Source: CAZBBC01 sp964489835 (GTDB lineage Bacteria > Calditrichota > Calditrichia > JAJRVZ01). From it: 64,000 nt of DNA. The translations under genes were made by a program, and so were the position numbers. Positions 1 to 7,546 of the stretch are shown here, piece after piece. Numbering within the stretch: position 1 is the stretch's first letter; the number at the start of each line of letters is the position of its first letter. The DNA is taken from assembly GCA_964489835.1 (NCBI GenBank), contig CAZBBC010000013.1, forward strand, positions 1 through 64,000. Direction: 5' to 3'. Under the pieces are notes generated by a model that saw nothing but the letters and a program-made list of their open reading frames with translations, made no database searches and was not told the origin of the DNA.

Positions 1-1701
1 ATCTGCAGAAATGGAAGGGTCCACTTGCCTTTCACTGCCCATATCATCATTGACCTGGAAATTACTCCCCAGTGGGGTTCCATCACTTGAATACCTCTGA
101 GCATAAATGTCATAGTTATTATTGCGGTAATCTTCCCATGTAATTATAAAAATCCCGCTGCTATCTGCTGAAATGGAAGAATAGTATTGCCAATCTGGCC
201 AGTAACTCCCTTGATCATCGTTGACTTTAAAATTACTTCCCATTGCGGTTCCATTTTTGGAATATCTCTGTCCGTATATATCACCATCAACATTGCGTTC
301 ATCACGCCAGGTGATGATAAAGTTTCCGCTGCCATCTGCTGAAATGGAAGGATAATTTTGCCATTCACTCCCCTGATCATCATTGACTTGGAAATTACTC
401 CCCAGTGCTGTTGCATTACTTGAATACCTCTGTGCATAAATGTCATTATTGCCATTACGTTCATAATGCCATGTGATGATAAAGTTTCCGCTGACATCTG
501 CAGAAATGGAAGGTTCAAATTTACTTTCACTCCCCTGATCATCGTTGACTTTAAAATTACTTCCCAGTACTATACCATCGCTTGAATACCTCTGAGCGTA
601 AATGTCATTATGGCCATTCCGTCCATCACGCCATGTGATGATAAAGTTTCCGCTGACATCTGCAGAAATGGAAGGTTCATGTTGCCCTACACTCCTCTGA
701 TCATCGTTGACTTTAAAATTACTTCCCAGTGCTATACCATCGCTTGAATACCGCTGTGCATAAATGTCATTATGGTCATTCCGGTCATCCTCCCAGGCAA
801 TGATAAAGTTTCCGCTGACATCTGCAAAAATGGAAGGTTTACGTTGCCCTTGCAATTCGCTCCCCTGGTCATCGTTGACTTGGAAATTACTCCCCAGTGT
901 TGTGCCATCACTTGCGTATCGCTGAGCGTAAATGTCCCAATTAATCTTGTCGCGTCCATCACGCAAAATGTCCCAATTACAATCGCGTCCATCACGCCAT
1001 GTGATGATAAAGTTTCCGCTGACATCTGCAGAAATGGAAGGTTCAAATTGCCAACTCCCCTGATCATCGTTGACTTGGAAATTACTTCCCAGGGCGGTTC
1101 CATCACTTGAATACCTCTGTGCATAAATGTCATTATGGCCAGTACGATTATCCCGCCAGGTAATGATAAAGTTTCCGCTGACATCTGCAGAAATGGAAGG
1201 TTCATATTGCCCTTCACTCCCCTGATCATCGTTGACTTGGAAATTACTCCCCAGTGTTGTGCCATCACTTGCGTATCGCTGAGCGTAAATGTCCCAATTA
1301 ATCTTGTCGCGTCCATCACGCAAAATGTCCCAATTACAATCGCGTCCATCACGCCATGTGATGATAAAGTTTCCGCTGACATCTACAGAAATGGAAGGTT
1401 CATATTGCCCTTTACTCCCCTGATCATCGTTGACTTGGAAATTATTCCCCAGTGCCGTTCCATCACTTGCGTATCGCTGAGCATAAATGTCATTATGGCC
1501 ATTTCGTCCATCACGCCATGTGATGATAAAGTTTCCGCTGCTATCTGCTGAAATGGAAGAGTTTTGTTGATTAGCACCAGAGAGTACCCCATTTTCATTA
1601 ACCTGAAAATCAGGAATGATGGCGTTTAAGAGTGTTACTTCATCTGGGAAAAGTGAGGTTATCATAATAATTATTAGAATAATTTTTACTAAAGTTTTCA
1701 T
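1..1701 (-). CDS. secreted tandem-repeat protein, C-terminus outside window
   Basis: This frame is open without a stop from the ATG at 1701 to the window edge (567 codons), so the C-terminus is missing. An AAGGAG lies 8 bases upstream of the ATG. The first 19 residues (MKTLVKIILIIIMITSLFP) form a signal peptide or membrane anchor. From about residue 30 onward it consists of some nine repeats of about 54 residues with the pattern PSISAD-SGNFIITW-D-RNG-DIYAQRYSSDGTALGSNF-VNDDQGS. Such repeats are known from large secreted proteins of Calditrichota, KSB1 and Bacteroidota-like bacteria and are probably beta-propeller or adhesin-like; the function is unknown. Two repeats carry a 10-residue expansion (RDCNWDILRDGRDKINWDIY). 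Plus-strand frames over this gene are antisense shadows created by the repeats. Confidence 0.9.
   Translation of the reverse strand, partial: MKTLVKIILIIIMITSLFPDEVTLLNAIIPDFQVNENGVLSGANQQNSSISADSSGNFIITWRDGRNGHNDIYAQRYASDGTALGNNFQVNDDQGSKGQYEPSISVDVSGNFIITWRDGRDCNWDILRDGRDKINWDIYAQRYASDGTTLGSNFQVNDDQGSEGQYEPSISADVSGNFIITWRDNRTGHNDIYAQRYSSDGTALGSNFQVNDDQGSWQFEPSISADVSGNFIITWRDGRDCNWDILRDGRDKINWDIYAQRYASDGTTLGSNFQVNDDQGSELQGQRKPSIFADVSGNFIIAWEDDRNDHNDIYAQRYSSDGIALGSNFKVNDDQRSVGQHEPSISADVSGNFIITWRDGRNGHNDIYAQRYSSDGIVLGSNFKVNDDQGSESKFEPSISADVSGNFIITWHYERNGNNDIYAQRYSSNATALGSNFQVNDDQGSEWQNYPSISADGSGNFIITWRDERNVDGDIYGQRYSKNGTAMGSNFKVNDDQGSYWPDWQYYSSISADSSGIFIITWEDYRNNNYDIYAQRYSSDGTPLGSNFQVNDDMGSERQVDPSISAD
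871..1384 (-). repeat. 157-bp perfect direct duplication inside the repeat gene
   Basis: Bases 871-1027 and 1228-1384 are identical over 157 bases, offset by 357 bases (119 codons), so the reading frame is kept. Other repeat units of the gene differ at many positions, so this pair is a recent in-frame duplication or a gene-conversion tract. Both copies carry the expanded RDCNWDILRDGRDK unit. Confidence 0.9.
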
Positions 1702-2291
1702 CGGTCTATCTCCTTAAGAAATGACGACCTATATGTAGAAGTGCTCGCAAAAAAAGTAACCACATTAAAAATATGTAGGATAATCTGTTTGTCGTCTTTC
1801 GGATGAGGTCAAGAAAATATTTAGTCTGGGTGGTCTGAGTCTATATCAACGTATTAATATACAAACTCATTATGGGAATGCAATAAAAAAGAGATAATAC
1901 ATTTCCGGGTTGAATGAATAATTTCCGCTATATACTGAAAAAATTATGAACTCCTTGCCCGAATGCAGCATTATGCGGAAAAATTCGAAATTAAGCTCCC
2001 TGAAATTGACATGCCTGCATAGTTGTTTCTTACTTGCTTCTATATTTATGTTGGCTTATATTTCTAACACAAGTAAAGAATTGATGAAAAAAAGCAAACA
2101 ATCAGGGAATTGGCAACCTATAATTAGCTGAATATATCTAATCTGATCCGTTTATAAACCACGATGGACACGAAGATATTTTTATTGAATTTAAGTAATA
2201 AAAAATAACATTAAAATTTGAGATTGAAATTTTGATATTCATATTCATTCTAATTTTTTAAATATTTACGGATATAATTTAAGGAGGCGTT
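1702..2291. other. 590-bp region without a convincing gene
   Basis: This AT-rich spacer separates the minus-strand repeat gene from the plus-strand lipoprotein gene, so promoters for both should lie here. I found no clear -35/-10 pair. A short open frame at 1946-2131 has one hydrophobic stretch but no ribosome binding site and is not called. At 2157-2175 there is one end of the AACCACGAAG-type dispersed repeat described under the findings. Confidence 0.6.
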
Positions 2292-2864
2292 ATGAAGGTA
2301 AAAACTTTCGTTACATTGTTGATCACTCTTTGCTTAGCATTTGCATTCTTCGGTTGTGCAGATGTGCCTCAGCAGGAAATTGATGCTGCCAAAGCGGCCT
2401 TATCTGCCGCTCAGAAAGCAGAAGCTGACAAATATGTTCCTGACCTTTACAATGCGGCTAAACAAGCTCTGGACAAAGCGATGTCTGCTTTTCAGGAAGA
2501 AGAATCTTCCATGTTCAGCAGCTATGATGAGGTGAAAAATCTATTAGCCGCTGCAAAAAGTGCCGCCGATAAAGCTGCCGGTGCTGTCGCAGCGAAAAAA
2601 GAAGCATTAAAACAAGAGGCGGAATCTCTATTGGCACAAATTCCTGCTGAAGTAAAATCAACCATGACCATGTGGCAAAGGGCCCCGCGTGGAAAAGGTA
2701 CCCGTGAAGCCCTGCAACAAATCAAAGCAGAGATTGAGCAGGCAGATGCCTCTCAGGCTGAAATTAAAATAGCAATCGAAAATGGCGATTACATTACAGC
2801 CCGTCAAAAAGCTCAACTGCTTTCTAAAAAATTACAATCAATTCAGGGTGAATTAGCACGTTAA
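2292..2864 (+). CDS. Ala-rich helical lipoprotein (DUF4398-like)
   Basis: This 190-residue protein begins with a lipoprotein signal ending in LAFAFFGC, with Cys22 as the expected lipidation site, so it should be anchored in the outer or inner membrane facing the periplasm. The mature part is almost entirely alpha-helical and rich in Ala, Lys, Glu and Gln (AAKAALSAAQKAEADKYVPD and similar). It resembles DUF4398-type lipoproteins, which carry the pattern EI-AA-AI-AA-YAP-L-AA-L. A strong AAGGAGG lies 5 bases before the ATG, suggesting high expression. It is monocistronic, with a good terminator directly downstream. The cellular role is unknown; a structural or peptidoglycan-associated role is conceivable from composition only. 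Confidence 0.8.
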   Translation: MKVKTFVTLLITLCLAFAFFGCADVPQQEIDAAKAALSAAQKAEADKYVPDLYNAAKQALDKAMSAFQEEESSMFSSYDEVKNLLAAAKSAADKAAGAVAAKKEALKQEAESLLAQIPAEVKSTMTMWQRAPRGKGTREALQQIKAEIEQADASQAEIKIAIENGDYITARQKAQLLSKKLQSIQGELAR

Positions 2865-2906
2865 GATTTTAATAAACAACGTTAAACCACCCGAGATTTT
2901 GCTTAT

Positions 2907-2958
2907 AAATCCTCGTTCAGAATGGAGGGTATCTGAACGAGGATTTACTTTTTTAAAT
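2907..2958 (+). terminator. intrinsic terminator after the lipoprotein gene
   Basis: A perfect 15-bp inverted repeat (AAATCCTCGTTCAGA at 2907-2921 and its complement at 2932-2946) encloses a 10-base loop and is followed by ACTTTTTT. It would end transcription of the lipoprotein gene before the transpeptidase gene. Confidence 0.9.
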
Positions 2959-2971
2959 ATTACTTTCGAAT

Positions 2972-3661
2972 ATGATGACCACTTTTTCAAAATATAAAAG
3001 AAACTGGCTGCTCTTTTTTTTATCACTTTTCTCTGCTTGTATTTTATTTCTTACCATACCATTGGGAGTATTACCGGCGAGGGTAACAATTCCGTCTGCC
3101 GACAAATTCGATAATCCTGGTGATTCGCTGGCGATACAATTAACATTATTAGAGAAAAATATAATATCGGAGCAAAACAGGGTTATTCAGTTAAAGCATA
3201 AATGGGAAGAACTGGAGCCTAAGAAACCTTATTTGATCGTAAATACCACCATTAACCAGATTCGTTTAATCAGTGATCGTCGCATCATACGTAAGGCCAG
3301 ATGTTCAACCGGAAGTTATATCCTGTTAAAAGCAAAAGGCAAACGGCAATGGCTCTTCAAAACACCAAAGGGCATGTACAGGGTAACGGTGAAACTGACC
3401 AATCCATACTGGTATAAACCGGATTGGGCCTATATTGAGGAAAATTTACCGATTCCTTCAATATACTCTCCCAAGCGATATCAGCCCAACGTCCTGGGGG
3501 AATATGCTCTTGGTTTTGGACAAGGGTATCTTGTTCATGGTACCATCTATAAGCGCTTCTTAGGGATGCCGGTGACCCATGGGTGTGTCAGACTTGATGA
3601 TGAGGCGATGCGCCTTGTTTTTAAAACACTGACCCATGGTTCCAGAATTTATATATATTAA
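2972..3661 (+). CDS. L,D-transpeptidase, YkuD family
   Basis: This 229-residue protein has an N-terminal membrane segment (about residues 12-34) followed by a short coiled-coil stretch (55-82) and a YkuD domain (86-229). The catalytic signature is complete: VHGT around His189, then a 15-residue step to THGCVRLDD with the nucleophile Cys205. YkuD enzymes form 3-3 peptidoglycan cross-links or attach proteins to peptidoglycan in the periplasm. The start is ATGATG at 2972/2975 without a strong ribosome binding site. It follows the lipoprotein terminator and is separated from the related downstream gene by a dispersed GC-rich repeat. Function is secure at family level; whether it cross-links peptidoglycan or anchors a protein cannot be told. 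Confidence 0.9.
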   Translation: MMTTFSKYKRNWLLFFLSLFSACILFLTIPLGVLPARVTIPSADKFDNPGDSLAIQLTLLEKNIISEQNRVIQLKHKWEELEPKKPYLIVNTTINQIRLISDRRIIRKARCSTGSYILLKAKGKRQWLFKTPKGMYRVTVKLTNPYWYKPDWAYIEENLPIPSIYSPKRYQPNVLGEYALGFGQGYLVHGTIYKRFLGMPVTHGCVRLDDEAMRLVFKTLTHGSRIYIY

Positions 3662-3685
3662 GCCGTTTGCTGCGCTAGGCTTTTG

Positions 3686-3702
3686 TAGCCAAAAACTTTG
3701 TT
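3686..3702 (+). repeat. 17-mer shared with 50857-50873
   Basis: The 17 bases TAGCCAAAAACTTTGTT occur here and again at 50857-50873, and both are preceded by GCGCTAGG at a short distance. This looks like the edge of a diverged dispersed repeat. Confidence 0.6.
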
Positions 3703-3745
3703 ATTTTTGCAAAATTTTTATTAAGAAGCCGATACCGATCATAGG

Positions 3746-3882
3746 CTTTGGATAAATGACCCACCCCATCTCCCCGCCCGAGGGGCGGGTCGACACCCCT
3801 CCCTGCTTGCAGGGAGGGGCTGGGGGAGGGTCACTTGTGTATGATTTGTTTGCAGCCTTGGGCTACACAATGAATAAATCAG
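3746..3882 (+). repeat. GC-rich dispersed element, copy A
   Basis: This 130-140 bp element contains a strong hairpin, CCCCTCCCTG-CTTG-CAGGGAGGGG, flanked by GACCCACCCC on the left and TTTGCAGCCTTGGGCT plus ATGAATAA on the right. A second copy lies on the minus strand at 61721-61847. Its base composition stands out strongly from the AT-rich surroundings. Copy A ends about 16 bases before the start of the next gene. Short reading frames across it are by-products of the repeat and are not genes. Confidence 0.85.
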
Positions 3883-3897
3883 GACAACTATTTCCTA

Positions 3898-4671
3898 ATG
3901 AAGAAATTTATTTTTTATCTGGTACTACTACTGTTTTTAATAGTTCTGATTACATCTGACTATAAACACGAATCGTGTGATACTGGTGTCAATGACACCC
4001 TAAAGATAACTCCGGGTCAGGATTCTGTCAGAAAAATTGATCCCGTTGTAAGGCTTAAAAATAAACTTACCCATCTAGAGTTAGAAAAAACATTTTGGAA
4101 TAGTCGTATTTCTCTTGCTAAAGACGACCACCATCATTTGGTATTAAATCTGCCCGACAGCGCCTTATATTTAGATATTAAAGGAACTACTGTCCATGAA
4201 TGTCCGTTGAATAAGTATTCAATAAGCGGAACGATTATGTCTTTACTGAAAACCGATCAAGCAAAACAATGGCTTCAGAAGCCATTCCAATTGGAAGATG
4301 AATGGGCAACGATTCCCAAGCGCCCCATTCGTGTGAAAGATATTTCATATGCTGGATGGGAGGCCGATAGCCTCGATTTTTCTCCGTCAGATACAGATAC
4401 AACTGATGTATTTATAATATTACGGTTCTCAAGAGATTTGACTCTTGGTTTAAAACAGGCTAAAGAAGTAACCTCAAGTGACCCATTTCTTATACATCAG
4501 AAAGATTCAGATCCTGACTCTACACTTCTGGAAAATACAACCAATGAAAAAAAACAATTTTCTCAGTTGCTGAGCGGTCATTGGATCGATGTTAGTGTTA
4601 CCCGTTCTGATGCGATTTCTATATTTCGTGCAATAACTAAGAATTCAAAAATCATCCTGTTAGTTGAATAA
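3898..4671 (+). CDS. membrane-anchored YkuD-like protein lacking the catalytic cysteine (inferred)
   Basis: This 257-residue protein has an N-terminal hydrophobic segment (residues 4-20) and a short helical stretch (LKNKLTHLELEKTF), the same order as in the L,D-transpeptidase upstream. By eye its domain aligns with that enzyme at both ends: HLVLNLPDSALYLDIKG against YLIVNTTINQIRLISD, and SVTRSDAISIFRAITKNSKI against CVRLDDEAMRLVFKTLTHGSRI. The His-Gly-Cys motif is absent; a Ser stands where the nucleophile Cys would be. I therefore read it as a pseudoenzyme paralogue, perhaps binding peptidoglycan or regulating the active partner. The alignment is inference; otherwise it is an exported protein of unknown function. 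No terminator separates the two genes, only the GC-rich element. Confidence 0.65.
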   Translation: MKKFIFYLVLLLFLIVLITSDYKHESCDTGVNDTLKITPGQDSVRKIDPVVRLKNKLTHLELEKTFWNSRISLAKDDHHHLVLNLPDSALYLDIKGTTVHECPLNKYSISGTIMSLLKTDQAKQWLQKPFQLEDEWATIPKRPIRVKDISYAGWEADSLDFSPSDTDTTDVFIILRFSRDLTLGLKQAKEVTSSDPFLIHQKDSDPDSTLLENTTNEKKQFSQLLSGHWIDVSVTRSDAISIFRAITKNSKIILLVE

Positions 4672-4713
4672 GGGGTTGTAAAGCATTGATATATTTTGAA
4701 AGAATACGTTTAA

Positions 4714-4886
4714 AACAACCCCCTAATCTCCATTGTGCGGGTTGTTGCAGTATCACTTTTTTGTACAGCTTTTAATGTTTAAAAGCTTTGCTTCCCCCTT
4801 GGAAAAGGGGGATTGAGGGGGATATAAAATCGGTCAATATTATATATAAACAACCCCCTAACCCCCTTTGTTAAGGGGGAATTAAA
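4714..4886 (+). repeat. CCCCCTAA-type dispersed repeats, two or more copies
   Basis: The 395-bp gap before the DUF362 gene holds three related blocks: AACAACCCCCTAATC at 4714, TTCCCCCTTGGAAAAGGGGG around 4791-4825, and AACAACCCCCTAACCCCC plus TTTGTTAAGGGGGAATTAA at 4849-4886. The last matches, in inverted orientation, a block at 12107-12140. These G/C-run palindromes are a repeat family separate from the 3746-3882 element. I saw no gene here. Confidence 0.75.
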
Positions 4887-5066
4887 TTGTTGATTATATG
4901 CTACTTATGATTTTTTTAATTAATTATTATGAATATATCAGAGCAGTAATTTCCAAACATTTACTTGCATTAAAATAAAATTTTAGAGATTTTGTATAAA
5001 TTTTTTCAGAATATAGCTTAAATCAAAAAAGACAAGGAAAGTTTTATTTCAAAGGGGGAGTATTAA

Positions 5067-5969
5067 TTGAAACGTCGTCGATTTATTAAAACGAGTACAA
5101 TCGGAGCCATTGGTGCCGGATTGATTCCAATGGCTGTCTATAGTCAGGAGAAAACCGCCGTTCCTGACGTCGTACGTGTAGTGAATGGAGAGCCCGGACA
5201 ACTTTTACATAGCGCTCTTTCAGCGCTGGGCAGTATGTCACAATTTATTGCCAAAGGGGATATCGTTGTTGTAAAACCGAACATGGGTTGGGATCGGTCA
5301 CCCGAATATGCGGCCACTACAAATCCCGAATTAATCGCAGAAATAATAAAATCCTGTTTTGATGCCGGGGCCAAAGAAGTGAAGGTTTTTGACCGGACAT
5401 GTAATAATCCCCGCCGTTGCTATCGAAATTCGAAAATCGAGGAAACAGCTAAAGCAGCCGGTGCTGATGTACAACAGATCAGAAAAAACAAATATTCTCC
5501 TCTAAAATTAAAAAACGGAAAGGTCCTAAAAGAGTGGGCTATTTACGATGATTACCTGGAGGCGGATAAAGTCATTAATGTGCCGATTGCAAAACACCAT
5601 TCTCTGAGCGGCGTTAGTTTTGGCCTTAAGAATCTTATGGGTGTGATGGGAGATAACAGGGGTTCAATCCATTCCGGTTTTGAAAATAAACTTGCGGATA
5701 TTGTGGGAGAAATTTTACCTACCTTAACCATTATCGATGCCTATCGTATACTCATCGCCAATGGGCCCTCCGGTGGTAACCTGGCAGATGTTAAACATAA
5801 AAAAACACTAATTGCGAGCAGTTGCGTTGTGACTGCGGATGTTGTTGCCTTAGATCTTTTTTCATACCCTCTCCAGAAAATCGGACATATTCGTGAAATG
5901 GTTGATCGTGGTTTGAATAAATTTGATATTAACAATCTCAATCTTAAAGAAATTAACCTAAGTTCCTAA
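5067..5969 (+). CDS. Tat-exported DUF362 domain protein
   Basis: This 300-residue protein starts at TTG 5067, placed 6 bases after AAAGGGGGAG. The N-terminus MKRRRFIKTSTIGAIGAG carries a twin-arginine motif (RRxFIK) and a hydrophobic stretch, so Tat export to the periplasm is likely. The body matches DUF362 (VVVKPNMGW, a GAKEVKVFD segment, INVPIAKHHSLSGVSFGLKN, LTIIDAYRI). DUF362 proteins are often found with ferredoxins, but the reaction is unknown. The stop codon overlaps the next ATG (TAATG), so it is translationally coupled to the NapH/NapG-like ferredoxin. It opens a four-gene operon ending in xanthine dehydrogenase and may therefore serve its electron transfer or maturation; this is inference from position. 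Confidence 0.85.
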   Translation: MKRRRFIKTSTIGAIGAGLIPMAVYSQEKTAVPDVVRVVNGEPGQLLHSALSALGSMSQFIAKGDIVVVKPNMGWDRSPEYAATTNPELIAEIIKSCFDAGAKEVKVFDRTCNNPRRCYRNSKIEETAKAAGADVQQIRKNKYSPLKLKNGKVLKEWAIYDDYLEADKVINVPIAKHHSLSGVSFGLKNLMGVMGDNRGSIHSGFENKLADIVGEILPTLTIIDAYRILIANGPSGGNLADVKHKKTLIASSCVVTADVVALDLFSYPLQKIGHIREMVDRGLNKFDINNLNLKEINLSS

Positions 5970-7513
5970 TGGTCAGAAGCAGACGTATAACCCAAATAAT
6001 CTTCTTATTATTTTTTATCTTCCTCTTCCTGAAGGCCCGGTATCCATACGATGATTCTTTGTCGTCTGATATATTTCTTCGTTTCAGCCCTCTGATTCCC
6101 CTCTTTGATTTTATTGAGAATCTGAGTATTTCCATGCTTTTCTGGCCGGCGCTTATTATCCTGTTTTTTACCATATTTCTGGGAAGATTTTTTTGCGGTT
6201 GGATATGTCCTTTAGGAACCACTATTGATATTTCAAGCAAATTACTCAAGTCTCCTTCAAATAAAATTTCGATCAAATTTGATAAACTACGTTACCTGAA
6301 ATTTGGGTTATTACTCGCTTCGATTATACTGGCAATATTCTCAGTAAATCTGTGGGGTTATCTGGACCCTCTTTCTATTTTCAATCGCGCATTGACGGTA
6401 ATGCTATATCCTCTGAGTACGTTACTATCCGAAACAATTTTATTGCAAATATCAAATATCTCCTTTCTTGAGGATGCGGCCTACTGGTTATATGATTGGT
6501 ACAAATTGGTCCTTATGCCCGAAGAGCAATCAAATTTACAGCAGGTATTCTTCATATCACTGTTTTTCCTGGTCATTCTTGGAACCGAGAAACTTTCCAG
6601 ACGATTCTGGTGTCGTTATCTCTGTCCGGCAGGTGCCTGGCTTGGGTTTCTCTCTCAATTTCGTCTATATGAAAGAATCGTGGGAGATACCTGTCCGGTC
6701 TGTAATAAATGTCAGGTCGAATGCAAAATGAACGCTATCCCGGAAAAAAATGTTGCTCAAACCAGCAAGATTGAATGTATCGAGTGCTTTAACTGCGGAT
6801 CGCTTTGCCCGCCAAAAGCGAAATCAATAACATACCAATGGCGCTGGAAACCATATCATACACCGGTTGATTTCTCCCGACGACAGTTTATTACTACCTC
6901 CGCTGCCAGTTTGGTAACCCTTGGTATGTTAGCAACAGGATTGCAAAACCGGGAAGAAAAAGACCGGCTTATTCGTCCCCCCGGTTCATTACCGGAAGAA
7001 GAGTTTCTGAACCGGTGTATTCGTTGTCTGGAATGCGTACGTATCTGTGCCTCCAATGGAAAATGTCTGCAACCGGATAGTATCCATAATAATGTATTGG
7101 AACTCTGGACACCGGTGGCACTGATGCGGGAAGGATATTGCGAATATAATTGTAATTTGTGTGGACAGGTATGTCCCACGGAAGCCATTCTGCCTTTATC
7201 GTTGGATCAAAAGAAAAATACACCAATGGGGCTTGCTTATTTTGATAAAAATATCTGTATCCCTTATGCCCAGAATAAAGATTGTATCGTATGCGAGGAA
7301 CATTGCCCGACACCCGATAAAGCGATTAAATTTGAAATAAAAGAAGTAATTATGCCTGACGGGACTGACCATCTAGTGAAATATCCCTATGTAATCAAAG
7401 AACTTTGTATCGGATGTGGGATCTGTGAAGATAAGTGCCCTCTTCCCGGCGCACCCGGTATTTTTGTCAATACCGATCATCAGTTACGACTTACAAAAAA
7501 TGACCTGTCCTAA
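5969..7513 (+). CDS. NapH/NapG-like fused membrane polyferredoxin
   Basis: This 514-residue protein joins two modules. Residues 1-285 resemble NapH: membrane segments, CGWICPLG (Cys76, Cys80), CRYLCPAG (Cys215, Cys219) and two 4Fe-4S motifs (Cys242/245/248/252 and Cys270/273/276/280). Residues 300-514 resemble NapG/MauM: an internal FSRRQFITTSAASLVTLG twin-arginine segment at about 302-318, then further Cys clusters (350/353/356/360, 391/395/398/402 and two more near the C-terminus). NapH and NapG pass quinol electrons to periplasmic enzymes. Here the protein lies between a Tat-exported DUF362 protein and xanthine dehydrogenase, so it may move electrons between that enzyme and the quinone pool. 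It overlaps the upstream stop by one base. Confidence 0.85.
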   Translation: MVRSRRITQIIFLLFFIFLFLKARYPYDDSLSSDIFLRFSPLIPLFDFIENLSISMLFWPALIILFFTIFLGRFFCGWICPLGTTIDISSKLLKSPSNKISIKFDKLRYLKFGLLLASIILAIFSVNLWGYLDPLSIFNRALTVMLYPLSTLLSETILLQISNISFLEDAAYWLYDWYKLVLMPEEQSNLQQVFFISLFFLVILGTEKLSRRFWCRYLCPAGAWLGFLSQFRLYERIVGDTCPVCNKCQVECKMNAIPEKNVAQTSKIECIECFNCGSLCPPKAKSITYQWRWKPYHTPVDFSRRQFITTSAASLVTLGMLATGLQNREEKDRLIRPPGSLPEEEFLNRCIRCLECVRICASNGKCLQPDSIHNNVLELWTPVALMREGYCEYNCNLCGQVCPTEAILPLSLDQKKNTPMGLAYFDKNICIPYAQNKDCIVCEEHCPTPDKAIKFEIKEVIMPDGTDHLVKYPYVIKELCIGCGICEDKCPLPGAPGIFVNTDHQLRLTKNDLS

Positions 7514-7546
7514 GAGTAATAAGAGCTATAAATCTGGTATCAGTTT

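Noticed and set aside
772..1551. Plus-strand frames over the repeat gene
   Set aside because: They are antisense to the minus-strand repeats; the minus frame has a signal peptide, ribosome binding site and no stops.
1..1560. CRISPR array or noncoding tandem repeat
   Set aside because: The periodicity is of about 162 bases, in frame and protein-coding, with no short fixed repeat and unique spacers.
1946..2131. 61-residue frame with a hydrophobic stretch
   Set aside because: No ribosome binding site, poor composition, isolated in an AT-rich gap.
3756..3959. 67-residue frame across the GC-rich element
   Set aside because: It is a translation of the dispersed repeat; the same peptide pattern appears at 61695-61895 only because the DNA repeat is shared.
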